NCBI GenBank assembly: GCA_963422465.1
Contig: OY730175.1
Span: forward strand, 1,736,001-1,800,000
Length of the DNA: 64,000 nucleotides
Direction: 5' to 3'
From: Lichina pygmaea
Taxonomy: Eukaryota > Ascomycota > Lichinomycetes > Lichinales > Lichinaceae
Shown: one piece after another, positions 45,256-57,337 of the stretch
Layout: each line of letters starts with the position of its first letter
How positions within the stretch are numbered: the first letter of the stretch is position 1
The notes under the pieces: model-generated
Database searches by the model: none
What the model was told of the DNA's origin: nothing
Seen by the model: only the letters and a program-made list of their open reading frames with translations
Program-made: the position numbers and the translations under genes

Positions 45256-47627
45256 TTATAGCGTTCTGGGCTCTTTCTTGATCAAGTCCAGATCGAGATC
45301 GTCGAGGTCGAGTCTGTTGCGTTTGCGTCTGCCGCCTCCGGCAGCGGTACCGAGTCCGGCTTCGTTGGGAGAAGCACCGAGAGGAGTACCCGAGATACCG
45401 GTGGCCTCGGGTCTATGCACCGACAAGCCGTGGCTAGCGGTGGCCGTGTCTTCTGCTGTTGTGTTGGTCGCCAAACCAGTAGCCGCAGCGTCGCTGCTAC
45501 CACTCGCCGTGGCAGTGCCTTCTGCGGCCGTGTTGGTCTCCAGACCAGTAGCCGCGGCGCCGATGCTACTGCTCGCTTTTGCCGTGTCTTCTGCCGTCGT
45601 GGTAGCCCCCGTACCAGCGGTCACGGCGCCGTTGCTATCGCTCGCTGTGACCGCGTCTCCTCGCGTCGTGCTGGCCGCCCAACCAGCAGCCGCGGCATTG
45701 TTGCTACCGCTCGCCGTGGGCGACGAGGCGGTGCCTTGCGCTACCGACGAGAAACGCGGAGCAGGGCGCGCCGCCAACGCCGTCGTTGCTTTCGGCTTGG
45801 AGAAATGGCGCGACTTGCCGCTCAGCGACGACATTGTATCCGGCGTGGCGAACTTCGCCTGGGAGCGAGTAACTCTGCCGCCGGAGGCATACGTCACAGG
45901 AGTGACCGGTGCGGAAGCCGCGGGCGCAGCAGTATTCGATGTAGCATCAGTCGACGTGGCGGCTTTCGTCCTTTGAACCCGGTGTCCGCTGGTCGCAGTG
46001 CTTGGCACCTCGCCGTCATGACCGCCAGCACCCTGAGTTGCCCGAGCACGCCTGGCAGCCTCTGATCTCGGGTTGACACGCGTCGAGCCGTCCGTCGCGC
46101 CTCGCAGGCTCTCGAGATCTTCGATGAATGTCCATGCCGTACGCCAACACTCGGCGTTGAGGAAGAGGTCGCGATGGACGCGACGGATTTCCTTGCGAAA
46201 GAGCGCAATGTCGCCGCAGAGCAGCGCATCGGTTCGCGATTCCCCGTATTGCGATATCAGCACCGCAACAGCCACCATCTCCAGAGGCGAAAAGTTCTTG
46301 GACCGAGCGTAGCTGGTGTCCAGAAAAACGCTAGCGTCGTGGAGGATGAGCCGCTTGAAGGTGGTAAAGGTTCGGTGCAAACGTGCCCGCAGAGCATCGT
46401 CGAGCAGATCCGGCCGCCGGATCAGCTTCTTGATCGTGTGAGCGCCGGCTTTCAGCTTCGGCGTCGATCCCCCGTTCCAGTCGCCGGAGGTGACCTCCAT
46501 GATCTGCGAGAAGCATGCGAGCAGGTTCTGCCACCCACTTGACCTTGCGTCCCGGCACACTGTCATCGCACGTCAGCGCTGTTGCCCACCTACTGCCACA
46601 CCACTCTTTGACTTACAGCGCACGACCTGGCGATACTCGTCCTCAAACAAGGACGCTTCGTCTTGCCACGGGCCACGAGAAGCACGCAGTTTCTCTGCTG
46701 CTGTCAAGGGAACACCCAGCTGAACCCGGCTAAACAGATCCTCCTCTTGATCTGTCGTAAGATCCGGGAGCTCGTAGCAGAAGAACTCTTTACGACAAAA
46801 TTTCTGCTTCCAGCTCTCAGAGAGGAGGTTTCGCACCCGGGGACCCTTACTCTTGGCATTGCCCTCCTGGTAGTACCTGAGCAGTGGTTGTAAGCATCAA
46901 GGTATGACACTAAAAGGGATGGTGGCAGGCTGCTCACCACTTCTTGCCAGCGTGATCGAAGACGGGAATCTCGCCAGCCAGAAAGGCACGAACTGACGAC
47001 AACCGCTGCTTGCCATCAACGCAGATACGCTTCACGCGCTCTGTTCCCATGGCGTCCATGATGGTGGTCACATTGAATATCAACGGAGGGATGTAAAAAT
47101 CCTCTGCCTAGTGTCAGTTGAGTACAATCCAGAACCTGGTGATAGTCACACATGCCCATGACTGACGTCACCAAGGACGACATCTTCTCCTCTTCAGATT
47201 TCGTCAGCATCTGATTCATGCATGTTTCATGGGAAAAGCCTGAACGACTAACTTGGCCAGACTACCTCGCGCTGATAATCTGCGTTGAGGTCAAGATATC
47301 CTTGCCCCAGCAGTCCTGTCCATCTCACCGATTAATAAAAGTTCCGTGGATTTCCTCCTCCAAGGAGCTTGTGTACGTACGCACAAGCTCTACGATGCGG
47401 ATCTTTGCAACCGTAGACTTGGGGAGACATGAGCCCGGTATGAACCGCGGCCCCGACTCGTTCGCGTCGACCTCGTCGGTGTCGTCGTCCGGCTCATCGT
47501 CGCCGACTTCGCCGTCACCGTCTCCTATGTCAGAAAGGGCATCTTCTTCGTCGTTGGTGGGCTCCTCCTCTCCCACATCATCGCCCTCGTCGTCCTCTGC
47601 CGGAAGGTATCGGGCGGCCTGCCGCAT
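45256..47627 (-). CDS. DUF262 domain protein (GmrSD N-terminal type), one exon join unresolved
   Basis: Exons on -: about 47329-47627 (acidic, then KSTVAKIRIVELVRTYTSSL), a short one near 47240-47285 with the DUF262 motif DYQREVVW, then 47156-47210, 46938-47103 (DFYIPPLIFNV, CVDGKQRLSSVRAFLAGEIP), 46617-46876 (LFSRVQLGVPLTAAEKLRAS) and 45256-46559. DUF262 is the nucleotide-dependent nuclease-like domain of bacterial GmrSD enzymes; fungal copies have unknown roles. The motif DGKQRL is kept. Intron 47104-47155 has a GC donor (G|GCATGT). The join between the first two exons is off by one base in every GT-AG or GC-AG choice I tried, so a frameshift is possible. The C-terminal 220 residues are an Ala/Thr/Ser tandem repeat (unit like GAAATGLETNTAAEGTATAS) ending in an acidic and basic patch. 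Confidence 0.75.
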
Positions 47628-48187
47628 CTTGTTGAACAGTCATCGTCAGCAAATCCATCAAGATGAGATTGTCGTTATGAAATCATCGCCTTCGAGACCC
47701 ATATACGACGCGTTAAGGCCGAGGCGGAAAGATTGCGCATGCGAAGACGATTCCGGAAACACCAAATACGTAGAAGATGGGGAACGAGGGGGCAAGCAGG
47801 ATTCCGCACGGTTCCGTGTGAAATTACCATGCGGATCGTACGAAAATTGACGGACAGACTAACATCTGGCTGATGCGATATCTTTTCAAGTCCGCGACAG
47901 TCGAAATCTTTACAACTTGCTTGATACTTCGTGTGCGAGCTGTAGACGTACGGAAGTACACCGTATGAGTTTTGCTGATGATGCTCACTGAATACCACGT
48001 ATGGGTACAGTGGGTTCCCAAAACTTTGAACAGGAGGGGGAACTGAGTCATCACTGTACTTGTAGTTAGAGTTTTCTTCTGACCCCACTCATGTGACTGT
48101 AACCTTATCCAGTGCCATTACCTGGGCATTGTGTGTTATCTACTTAGTTACCAACTCAACTCCAATGACAAAATCAATCTCAATCAA
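47628..48187. other. Intergenic, DUF262 promoter and IPI1 3' flank
   Basis: 560 bases, both neighbours on -. No gene recognised. Confidence 0.55.
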
Positions 48188-49300
48188 TCACATGGTATTC
48201 TTTGCATTGTCATGTATTAACTGAATTACATGTGCTGACACTCTCCCCTGCTCACCACCTTGCCTTCTGCAAGACTCCAAGCCCCCTTCTAGAATACCCT
48301 GATACTGCTTAAATATCTTTATGCGGCATTCCCTGCTTTCACAAGAGAGTTCATCCTCGTCTTCTGTCTGCGCAAACAAGTCCAGATGGGCGAAGCAGTT
48401 TGTCTGGCGAGGTAAGAGGTGTTGATATGTGAACCATAGTGGTGGTGTTATATGCTCGTCTTCGTCGCTGTCAGGTTCAGCAGAACCTATGCCAAATCTT
48501 AGCATCAGCCCCAGCACCTGCAACTGTCGAGCGGTTGCTTTTGCTTTATCTGTGGCGTTTAGTCTGGCCGTGCTTGCCAGTCGGCCACCATTGCCGGTGG
48601 CTGCTTTGTCCCACCCAAGGACAGCAACAAAGCATCTGAGAATCTTTGTCCATCCGTCCCGACAACGTACAACATCGAGACCAGCTGTCTCGAGAAGCCA
48701 ACTGAGGATCTCAATACCATCGGTACGAATATCAGCGGCCAAGCTTGTCATGGCAGATCGAATGTAGGTGGTAAAAAGCTGCACGTTGTCCTCGACATCT
48801 CGCGGCGGAATCGACCGAAGAAACTTGATAAGCTGAGTCCTAAGGGAGGATGAAGCTCTGGTCATAAGCGGAAGTAGCCTCGGGATGATCAAAGCCCAAG
48901 GCTGAGCAGTCTGCACCTTGCCGTTTGTGGCATTCGTCAGGTATGCTAGCGATTCTCGGCACTGCGAGTCGGAGTGGCTGTTGAGAAGCGAGAGATGATG
49001 GGCCACCTGCGCCTGTCGTGTTGGCTCAGACGTCCGAAGAGATTGTTGACTCAACACAATGGCTGCAGTTTCTTAGTACAGCCTGGATATCTGGTTGATT
49101 TCTGTGGTAGGGGCGTCTCACATTTTGACCTGAAACTTGTATCTGTGAAGTTTGCGGGCTTGGCTTGGGTCTTGCCGACCTTCAGCTTCGTTTTCTGCCC
49201 GACGACTGCGTTAATGGCAAATATGCTTGTAAGGAGCTATTGGCAGACATGCCTGAAAGTCCTTCTTCCTCTCTCTCTTTTTCTTGGCACTCGAACCCAT
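48188..49300 (-). CDS. IPI1: Pre-rRNA-processing protein Ipi1 (Rix1 complex)
   Basis: Nuclear subunit of the Rix1-Ipi1-Ipi3 complex needed for ITS2 processing and 60S maturation; homologue of TEX10. Exons 49253-49300, 49122-49194 and 48188-49062 give 331 residues. MGSSAKKKRERKKDFQ, KTKLKVGKTQAKPANFTDTS and SIVLSQQSL form the family start; helical repeats follow (HLSLLNSHSDSQCRESLAYL, SSLRTQLIKFLRSIPPRDVE, DIRTDGIEILSWLLETAGLD). Intron 1 (49195-49252) has a GC donor (CAG|GCATGT); intron 2 (49063-49121) is GT-AG. The start fits the family exactly, which supports splicing at the GC site. Confidence 0.93.
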
Positions 49301-49547
49301 TTTGCCGTTGCACGATGGGAGATCAAGATGGTGTTCGAGAGTGGAGGAGTCAAAATCGCGTAGGACGAGCACGGACGACGTAGAGCGTGGCCCCTGGTAC
49401 GATGTATGGTACCTTCGTACGGACGTACGTTATGTACGTATGTACGTATATACGTACTACGTATACCCGTGCGTGCCTTGCAACCACTAATTACTCGTAC
49501 AGTGAGGGGAGAGTACATAGGTACAGTACGTACTCCGTACTCCCGTA
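49301..49547. other. IPI1 upstream region, dense GTAC motifs
   Basis: The stretch 49398-49540 is almost a continuous run of TACGTA / GTACGT / CGTAC variants, the densest in the window. IPI1 promoter must be at the left edge. Confidence 0.6.
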
Positions 49548-49891
49548 CGAGGTGTCTAGCGGATATAACGTTAGATGAGTACGCTTAGTAAGCTGGAGTA
49601 CCCGCAACAGTATCAAAAGACCCGTACAAAAACTTTGGTTAGATCACGATGAAAATTGCGACATCATGGACTAGGTGACCAGGTCCCCGAGTTTCTTGAT
49701 GCACCAGCAACATAGACTCCATGCAGGCATGATGCCAGGCAGTCATTGATGCCAACAGGGGGCATACAGAATACTAAGCTGTACGTATTACTCGTACAAG
49801 AGCAAATCTCTGTCTCAAGAATTTTGATAATGCGGCTCTACAATTGACTTTCGCTTGTATCAATCCAACGTTATATCCGCTAGACACCTCG
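49548..49891. mobile_element. MITE-like element, TA-flanked, perfect terminal inverted repeats
   Basis: 344 bp. Ends are perfect inverted repeats of 25 bp, starting CGAGGTGTCTAGCGGATATA and ending AACGTT-side inward; each is flanked by TA (49546-49547 and 49892-49893), the target duplication of Tc1/mariner-Pogo elements. No coding capacity inside. The length and ends fit a non-autonomous (MITE) derivative; the parent element is not in the window. Confidence 0.85.
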
Positions 49892-50035
49892 TACAGTGGC
49901 ACGACACAAGTCTGTGTACGAAGGTACCCATACGTACTCCTGTACATGTCTACAGTAGCCAGGGCAGGTGCAGCAACTACCACAGCTGCTCAACAACACC
50001 ACAAAAATAATGAGAGGTCTTCAAGCTCAGTAATG

Positions 50036-50140
50036 ATTGATTGATTGATTGAATTCCTACGCTGTTCTAGCGCTAGTGTATCTAGGCTATGCCGGGTCAG
50101 CTATAGAATTAGGCTAGGAAAACTCCAAAAAGTGAAAAAT
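50036..50140 (-). mobile_element. 3' stub of a LINE related to the 40-41 kb copy
   Basis: On + the text from 50052 (cctacgctgttctagcgcta...) aligns over about 85 bases with 40069-40155, the 3' end of the other LINE, including gtcagctat and aggaaaa. A repeat tail of ATTG units (50036-50051) takes the place of poly-A, as in the first copy. Only the last 90-100 bases of the LINE remain. Confidence 0.75.
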
Positions 50141-50819
50141 GTTGTGTGTTAAGGCCTAGGCCGGAACAGCCTAGGTAAGCGAGGGAGGTGTGTTAGTCAC
50201 ACGGAACAACGTCTGACCGACCGGAGGACAAGCAGGAGCTAAGCGAGGAGCTCGACCAGAGGACGAGCAGGAGCTAAGCGAGGAAGGACCAGCCTTCGCT
50301 TGGTTTAACATCTATTTGAGAGATTATCTTGACAATCAAGCAGACCCCAAGGAGCAAGAAGACAATACCTGACAGGTCATGGGGAGCTTGAAAACTTTTA
50401 AGACAGCCATGAGGAAGATGTTCAGAATCCTTGATGAGGAAAGAGATGCGGAACGAAAGCTCCAAGCACTGCGGCAAACTGGATCAGCATCAGAATTCAC
50501 AGCAAAGTTCCAACAACTAGCAGTAAGGACCCAGTGGGAGGATAGCGCACTAACAGCACTATTCTACTAAGGCCTTAAGGAACAAGTCAAGGATAACATC
50601 ACGCAAGGAGACTGACCCACCAAGCTCTATGAAATAATCAAGACTGCAGCTCACATTGACGACTGACAGTTCAAGAGAGAGCTTGAGAAGTGAGGCAAGC
50701 AGACAAAACTATAGCTGAAGAAAAAGCCAACACCCACCAAAGATAAGTACAGCTTGGTACCCATGGAAATCAACATGGCAGAACCACAAAAAAGAAGACA
50801 CAGAAGTGTTACAACTGTC

Positions 50820-50824
50820 AGAAA
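50820..50824. repeat. Target-site duplication of element B, left
   Basis: AGAAA, repeated at 57338-57342 directly after the 3' LTR. Confidence 0.85.
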
Positions 50825-51425
50825 TATTACAACCCAGAGGATAGGAGCCACTCATTTATAGGCAATCAGGCCACGGGCCAGGCAAGAGGACACCATGGAA
50901 GTCAAGTGACCAACCAACAAGAGGTCACGTGACTGTCGAGACACACACAGGAGTCTCGACGCAGCATGCATGAAGCATCAAGACAATCTCACCAGTCTCG
51001 ACGCAGGATGCATGAAGTATCGAGACAATCTCACCAGTCTTGACGCAGGATGCATGAAGCATTGAGACAATCTCACCTGTCTCGACGCAGGGTGCATAAC
51101 ATGGTGGGACTGTCAAGACAATCTCACCTGTCTTGACATCAAGACTGTCGAGACAATCTTGATTGTCTCGACAGGCCAGCACTATATAGTCTGGCGATAG
51201 TTCCCTTATGGAACAATCATCTTCAACTCATGTTGTGATCCAGACAACTAGATCTACTTCAATACAATCCTTTTGTACAAAGCTGTTGATCAGGTGTCAC
51301 CACCACTACGTTCCACCAAACCCCTTCGCACTCCTTGACACTCCTCTCCTGCGAGAACCAACCCGCCTTCCACCTCTCGCCCTAATCCTATACTCGGATA
51401 GGACAGTACGGTACAGACCACAACA
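50825..51425 (+). repeat. 5' LTR of element B
   Basis: 601 bp. Matches 56655-57337 along its length except that it has fewer copies of an internal repeat of about 42 bp. Ends in ...CAACA. Confidence 0.88.
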
Positions 51426-54400
51426 CTTTGAAGACCCTCAAGGATGAGTACCTCAGGAGCAACCAACCCCAACTTCCCAGATAGAAAGATTAGCGTCACC
51501 AAGCCAGACCTGTTCTACAGTGAAAGGAACAAGGTCGACGACTGGCTCATGCAACTCCAAGTCTACTTTCAATTCCAACCAGGGACAAAGCTGCCTAAGG
51601 AGAAGTGGCCCCTCTTCGCAACCACTTACATGAGAGGCAATGCTTATTGATAGATCAAGCCCTACGTCAACAAACATCTCTCAGAAAACAGAGACCACGA
51701 CAGCACAACAGAATGGATGACAAAATGGACACAATTCAAGGACAAGATCAAAAGGATCCTTGGACCATCTAACAAAGACAAAGTGGCTATACGAATAATC
51801 CAGCACATCAAACAACAACACTCAGCCGCAGAGTACACCACGCAGTTCAAACAATACTCAGTACTGACTGACTAGGACGACAATGCCCTGATGGTCATGT
51901 ACTGACGTGGACTCAAGGAAAATGTGAAGGATGAAATCACCTTCGACAGACGAGCAGTCAACACACTGGACAAACTCATCACACAAGCAATCAATATCGA
52001 TGACAAGCTATTCAAGTGAGTGATGGAGAAACACCACAACAGAGAATACAGCCACCCCGCATGGCATGTGAGCAACCACTACAAGCCACCTAACAAGACA
52101 CCACCACATGACCCATATAGCTATGCACCCATGGAACTGGATGCAGTCCACCACAAGGGAAGGTTCACGAAGGGAAGGAACAACAAAAAGGGGAAAGCAC
52201 TGAAGTGCTATGCCTGTGGCAAGCTAGGCCACATGGCGAAAGACTATCGTTCAAAGAACAAGGTGCACTAACAGCAACTTAATACGCTTGATGGAGACTG
52301 GAATGTCATCAAGCCAGAGGACCCACCAGGAGAGGCTCAGCTATCTCTCAAACAATAGGACAACTACAATCAGATATTGGAAGCAGCCCACCAACTGGCA
52401 ACATCAGAAGGCAAGGACCTACCAGAACAGACAGGTCAGGACAAGGGACAGGAGCTCTTAACCACCTCTGATGGGGACTGAGACAAACCCATGTCTATCA
52501 AAGAAGAAATACCACAAGGAAGCTATGCTTACAGCATGGACCCACGAAATCTACAGCACGGCGAACTACAGTGGAGGTTTTGCACAAAGTACTACTGCAC
52601 CTACCACAAACAACTACGAAGGTACGGAGGACATTCACCCTACCACGCCACCTGCCACAAGCATTGGGTCAATTGCGAGAAGGATGGGTGTGAGATCCAT
52701 CTTTGGGACAAACACCAACACACCGCATTCCCCGGGCACACACATGATTGGCACGAACACCTCATGTTCCTACAGCAAGGCAACAACTACAACTGCTACA
52801 TTGACAATTGGCAGTACTGCCTCAAGCCTGGATGTGACAAGCATCAGCAAGACAAATTCATGAACAGATTCCTCAGAACTGATGGGAATGGCTGGACCTA
52901 TTGCCCAGTCAGTGGTAAGACACTTCGATCAGGAAAAGACTGAACTCCCTTGTCAAGGGGCAACATCAGGAGCTCAACAATATAACCCCTAGCAACGCAA
53001 AGCACCTGCGATTACCTGTGTCACTACACACCAACATGCCAGTACGGACATACGCACTTGTAGACTCTGGAGCCAGTGGAAACTACATCTCAAGACAACT
53101 TTATGATACTCTCGGCACTGGAAGAAGACACAAGCAGCAGCCCTATCAGCTCGCGATGGCAAATGGACAGACAGAGCTAGTCTGCCATAAGACGCAGCCA
53201 ATGGAAATAGTTACCGGACACCATGCCGAAAGGATCCACCTTGATATTGTTGAGTTGGCCACTCAGGATATCTATTTGGGGATACCTTGGCTAAAGAAGC
53301 ACAACCCAGTTGTTAACTGGAAGACAGGAGTACTCACATTTAGGAACTGCACTAACAACACAGCTCAGACCTGTTACCAGCCGCAGAAGGTGTGGACAGA
53401 TGAGGGAAGGAGTTCTCAGTGGAACCTCACTGACAGAAAGGACAACTCTCAAGAGAAGAGGTCTACCTTGACAGGCACACCCTGGAACCAGGTGGCCAAA
53501 CAGTCAGAGATGAAGAGAGAGAAAGTTGTTAACCCTCTGGAGATCCCTGAAGAGTACTGACCTGGGTATGATAACCTCTTTCAGGAAGAGACAACAACAG
53601 CAGTGTTGCCTAAGCACCAACCTTGAGATCATGAGATCAAGTTGCAACCAGGGACAGAGCCAGGATTTGGACCAATTTACCAGTTATCAGAGAAAGAGCT
53701 CCAAGTACTTCGCGAGTACCTGGAGGAAAACCTGAAAAAGAGTTTTATTCGAGAATCTCAATCGCCAGCAGGATACCCAATACTATTTGCACTAAAGAAA
53801 GACGGAAGTCTTCAACTTTGTGTGGATTACAGGAAACTCAACAACATTACCATCAAGAACTGATATCTGTTGCCAAATGCGAACAAATTGCGAGACAGGA
53901 TCAGCCAAGCTACAATCTTTACCAAGCTGGACTTGAAAGAAGCATACAACCTGATACACATGAAAGAAGGAGAAGAATGGAAGACAGCCTTCAGAACCTG
54001 ATACGGACACTACGAGTATCTGGTTATGCCATTCAGACTCACGAACACACCAGCAACATGTCAAGCATTGATCAACAACATCATCAGAGCACACCTGGAC
54101 TAAACAGCTATTGCCTACCTGGACGACATTCTTGTCTACTTGAACACACAACAGGAACATACCAAACATGTGAAGGATGTTCTACGATGCCTACAACAGG
54201 CAGGGCTCAAGCTCAACCCAAAGAAATGCGAGTTCAACAAACTGGAAGTTGAATTCCTTGGATATGTCATAGGGATCGAAGGGATCAAGATTGACCCTGA
54301 GAAAATCAAAGCGATTCAGCAATGGCCAACACTGACATCAGTTAAGGAAGTACAAGCCTTCCTAGGATTTACCAACTTCAACCGACAGTTTATTAAGAAC

Positions 54401-56109
54401 TACTCACAGATGGCAACACCACTGACAGAACTCACAAAGAAGGACATGGAGTACCGGTGGACGGAGAGATAACAAAAAGTATTCCAACAGCTCAAGGACA
54501 CTTGCGCCAAGGAACCAGTTCTCCTCAACTTCAAGACAGGCCAACCAACACAAATCAAGATGGACACTTCAGATCAGGCAGTAGGAGCATGTCTATACCA
54601 ACAGGCAGACGGCAAGTGGCACCCAGTTGCCTACTACTCACGAAAAATGACACAAGCAGAACAAAACTATAATATCCACAACAAAGAGCTATTGGCAGTT
54701 GTCAACACACTTGAACACTGGAGAGTGTACACGGAAAGCAGTTCTGAACTCACTGTTCTCACAGACCACAAGAATCTGACAACGTTCACGACAACCAAGA
54801 AGCTGAACAGACGGCAAGTCAGATAGGCTGAACTCCTAGGGCAACACAAGTTCAAGATCTTGTACACCCCTGGACAAGACAACAGGAGAGCAGACACACT
54901 AAGCTGACGAAAAGACCACATGGAAGAGGATGAACACCAAGGAACAATCTTACAGCAGGACCAGCAAGGAAACCTGGTGCCTCAGCCACAGATCAACAAG
55001 CTCACGGCAGAAGACACTGAAGAACTAATAAGGAACTACCACAACAATCCAGCACATGGTCACCCAGGAATCTCCAAGACCACAGACCTTATCCAACAGG
55101 CAGGGAACAATGTCATTAACCTCTGACAACATGTCACAAACTACATCAGCAAGTGTCTACTATGCCAGAAAAACAAACATGGAAGACACAAGCCATACGG
55201 AGAAGGACACCTGAACATAATACTGAGAGGTCTATGGGAAGACATGTCAATAGACTTCATCACAAAGCTACCCAAGTCCAAAGACCCAGTCACAGGAATC
55301 ACCTACGACTTGATTATAGTGATAGTGGACAGATTCACAAAATATCTAATAGCAGTACTATTCAAGGAGACCCACACAGCAGAACAGTTGGGACACCTTT
55401 TACTGGACAGATTGGTCAGAGACCACAGAGTTCCAATCATGATCATTACAGACAGAGACAAACTCTTCACATCCAACTACTGGAAGACAATCAGTGCAGC
55501 TATGGGAACAAAACCCAAAATATCTACAGCCTATCACCCACGAACTGACAGCCAGACAGAGTGAGCAAACCAAGTCCTGGAAACTTACTTACAGTATTAC
55601 ATCAACCAGACCCACAGCAATTGGGTACAGTTATTACCGGTGGCACAGCTGGCAATCAACCAGCACAGATCAGACTCAACAAAGGAATCACTATTTTTTG
55701 CCAATTTTGGACAACATGCGAACATCAGGATGCCAAGCAGAGCTTCACCAAACACGGAGAAAGCACTCCAACATGACAAGCTCCTACAACAAACACACAC
55801 GATGATGAGGCACTACCTTCAAGAGACCTCAGAAAGAATACAACATCAAGGTCAGACTATTTTCAGTCGAAGAAAAAACAGGACCAGTCAACATCAAGAT
55901 ACGACTACCAAGGGATGCCAGAGTCCATCCAAACTTTCATATATCAATGATTGAACCAGCCGACCAGAGCACACCCTTGCAGGAAACATTCCATTACCAA
56001 CCCGAAGAAGAACAGGAATTTGAGGCTAAACAGATCCTGAAGAGAAAAGGTCAGCGATACCTTGTCAAGTGGAAAAACTACCCAGACTCAGAAAATACCT
56101 GGGAACCAC

Positions 56110-56541
56110 TCAGGAATCTCGTGAACTGCCAGCTCCTCCTGCAGCAGTTCTGGCAGAAGCAGGACTGAACAGCTCAGCCTGCAGCGCGGACACGTCAATG
56201 ACTGTCGCCGACAAATCTTCACCATCCACCTCTATTTCAGCAACAAGGCACTGGAGCTTCTTTTTTGCTCGACCCTCAGCACCCTCAAGAACCTTTTGCT
56301 TTCGGGACACACAAGCCTGCAGCTCGGCAAGCTGCTCAACAAGAGCATCCTGCTTGGCCTCATCAACAGCCAAATCCTCGCGAAGGTTATCTTGAGTCAT
56401 GTTCAGTGACTCCCAAGAAAGTGACACACAGGACTTCCCATGACAAGTGCATTCAGCGCACTTCAATTTATCGTTGTTGTCAGACATTCGGAAGCAGGGC
56501 TTGTGGTTCAAAACACAGAAGTCACACGGAGCAAGCGACAC
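56110..56541 (-). other. Antisense open frame in the 3' part of element B
   Basis: A 143-codon frame on the strand opposite to pol, overlapping the end of the chromodomain and running toward the 3' LTR. It is Cys-rich at its start (CDFCVLNHKPCF, KCAECTCHGKSCV) and then a charged coiled-coil-like helix. Antisense Cys-rich frames of this look recur in fungal gypsy elements from memory; function unknown. Part of a fossil element. Confidence 0.6.
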
Positions 56542-56654
56542 AAAGTTATGATCACAGATCTGGGCTGCCAGTTGGTTTCAGTAAGCAGAGGCACGTGATT
56601 TTGCAGACATACTCAAGAATTCATCAGGACAATGAATGAAGGAGAGGAGGGTAG

Positions 56655-57337
56655 TGTTACGACCCAGAGGATGGGAGCCACTTATTTATAGGCAATCAGG
56701 CCACAGGCCAGGCAAGAGGACACCATGGAAGTCAAGTGACCAACCAACAAGGGGTCACGTGACTGTCGAGACACACAGGAGTCTTGACGCAGCATGCATG
56801 AAGCATCAAGACAATCTCACCAGTCTCGACACAGGATGCATGAAGTATTGAGACAATCTCACCAGTCTCGACGCAGGATGCATGAAGTATCAAGACAATC
56901 TCACCAGTCTTGACGCAGGATGCATGAAGCATCAAGACAATCTCACCAGTCTCGACGCAGGATGCATGAAGCATCAAGACAATCTTACCCGTCTCAACAC
57001 AGGGTGCATAACATGGTGGGACTGTCAAGACAATCTCACCTGTCTTGACATCAAGACTGTCGAGACAATCTCGATTGTCTCGACAGGCCAGCACTATATA
57101 GTCTGGCGATAGTTCCCTTATGGAACAATCGTCTTCAACTCATGTTGTGATCCAGACAACTAGATCTACTTTAATACAATCCTTTTGTACGAAGCTGTTG
57201 ATCAGGTATCACCACCACCACATTCCACCAAACCCCTTCGCACTCCTTGACACTCCTCTCCTGTGAGAACCAACCTGCCTTCCACCTCTCACCCTAATCC
57301 TATACTCGGATAGGACAGTATGGTACAGACCGCAACA
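56655..57337 (+). repeat. 3' LTR of element B
   Basis: 683 bp, about 80 bp longer than the 5' LTR because the internal tandem repeat (56764-57010) has more copies. Confidence 0.88.

Larger units (their letters stand above)
50825..57337 (+). mobile_element. Ty3/gypsy chromovirus-type LTR retrotransposon B (fossil)
   Basis: 6.5 kb, flanked by a 5-bp target duplication. 5' LTR 50825-51425 and 3' LTR 56655-57337; a polypurine tract sits at 56638-56652. Parts in order: gag with a CCHC-type knuckle (about 51444-52270), aspartic protease (about 53018-53300), reverse transcriptase (about 53640-54470), RNase H (about 54540-54830), integrase (about 54950-55560) and a chromodomain (about 55970-56165, text RYLVKWKNYPDSENTWEPL). 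The order and the chromodomain place it among fungal chromoviruses. Broken, with many breaks, so not recently active. LTR divergence is low to moderate, mainly transitions, plus a repeat-number difference. Confidence 0.9.
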
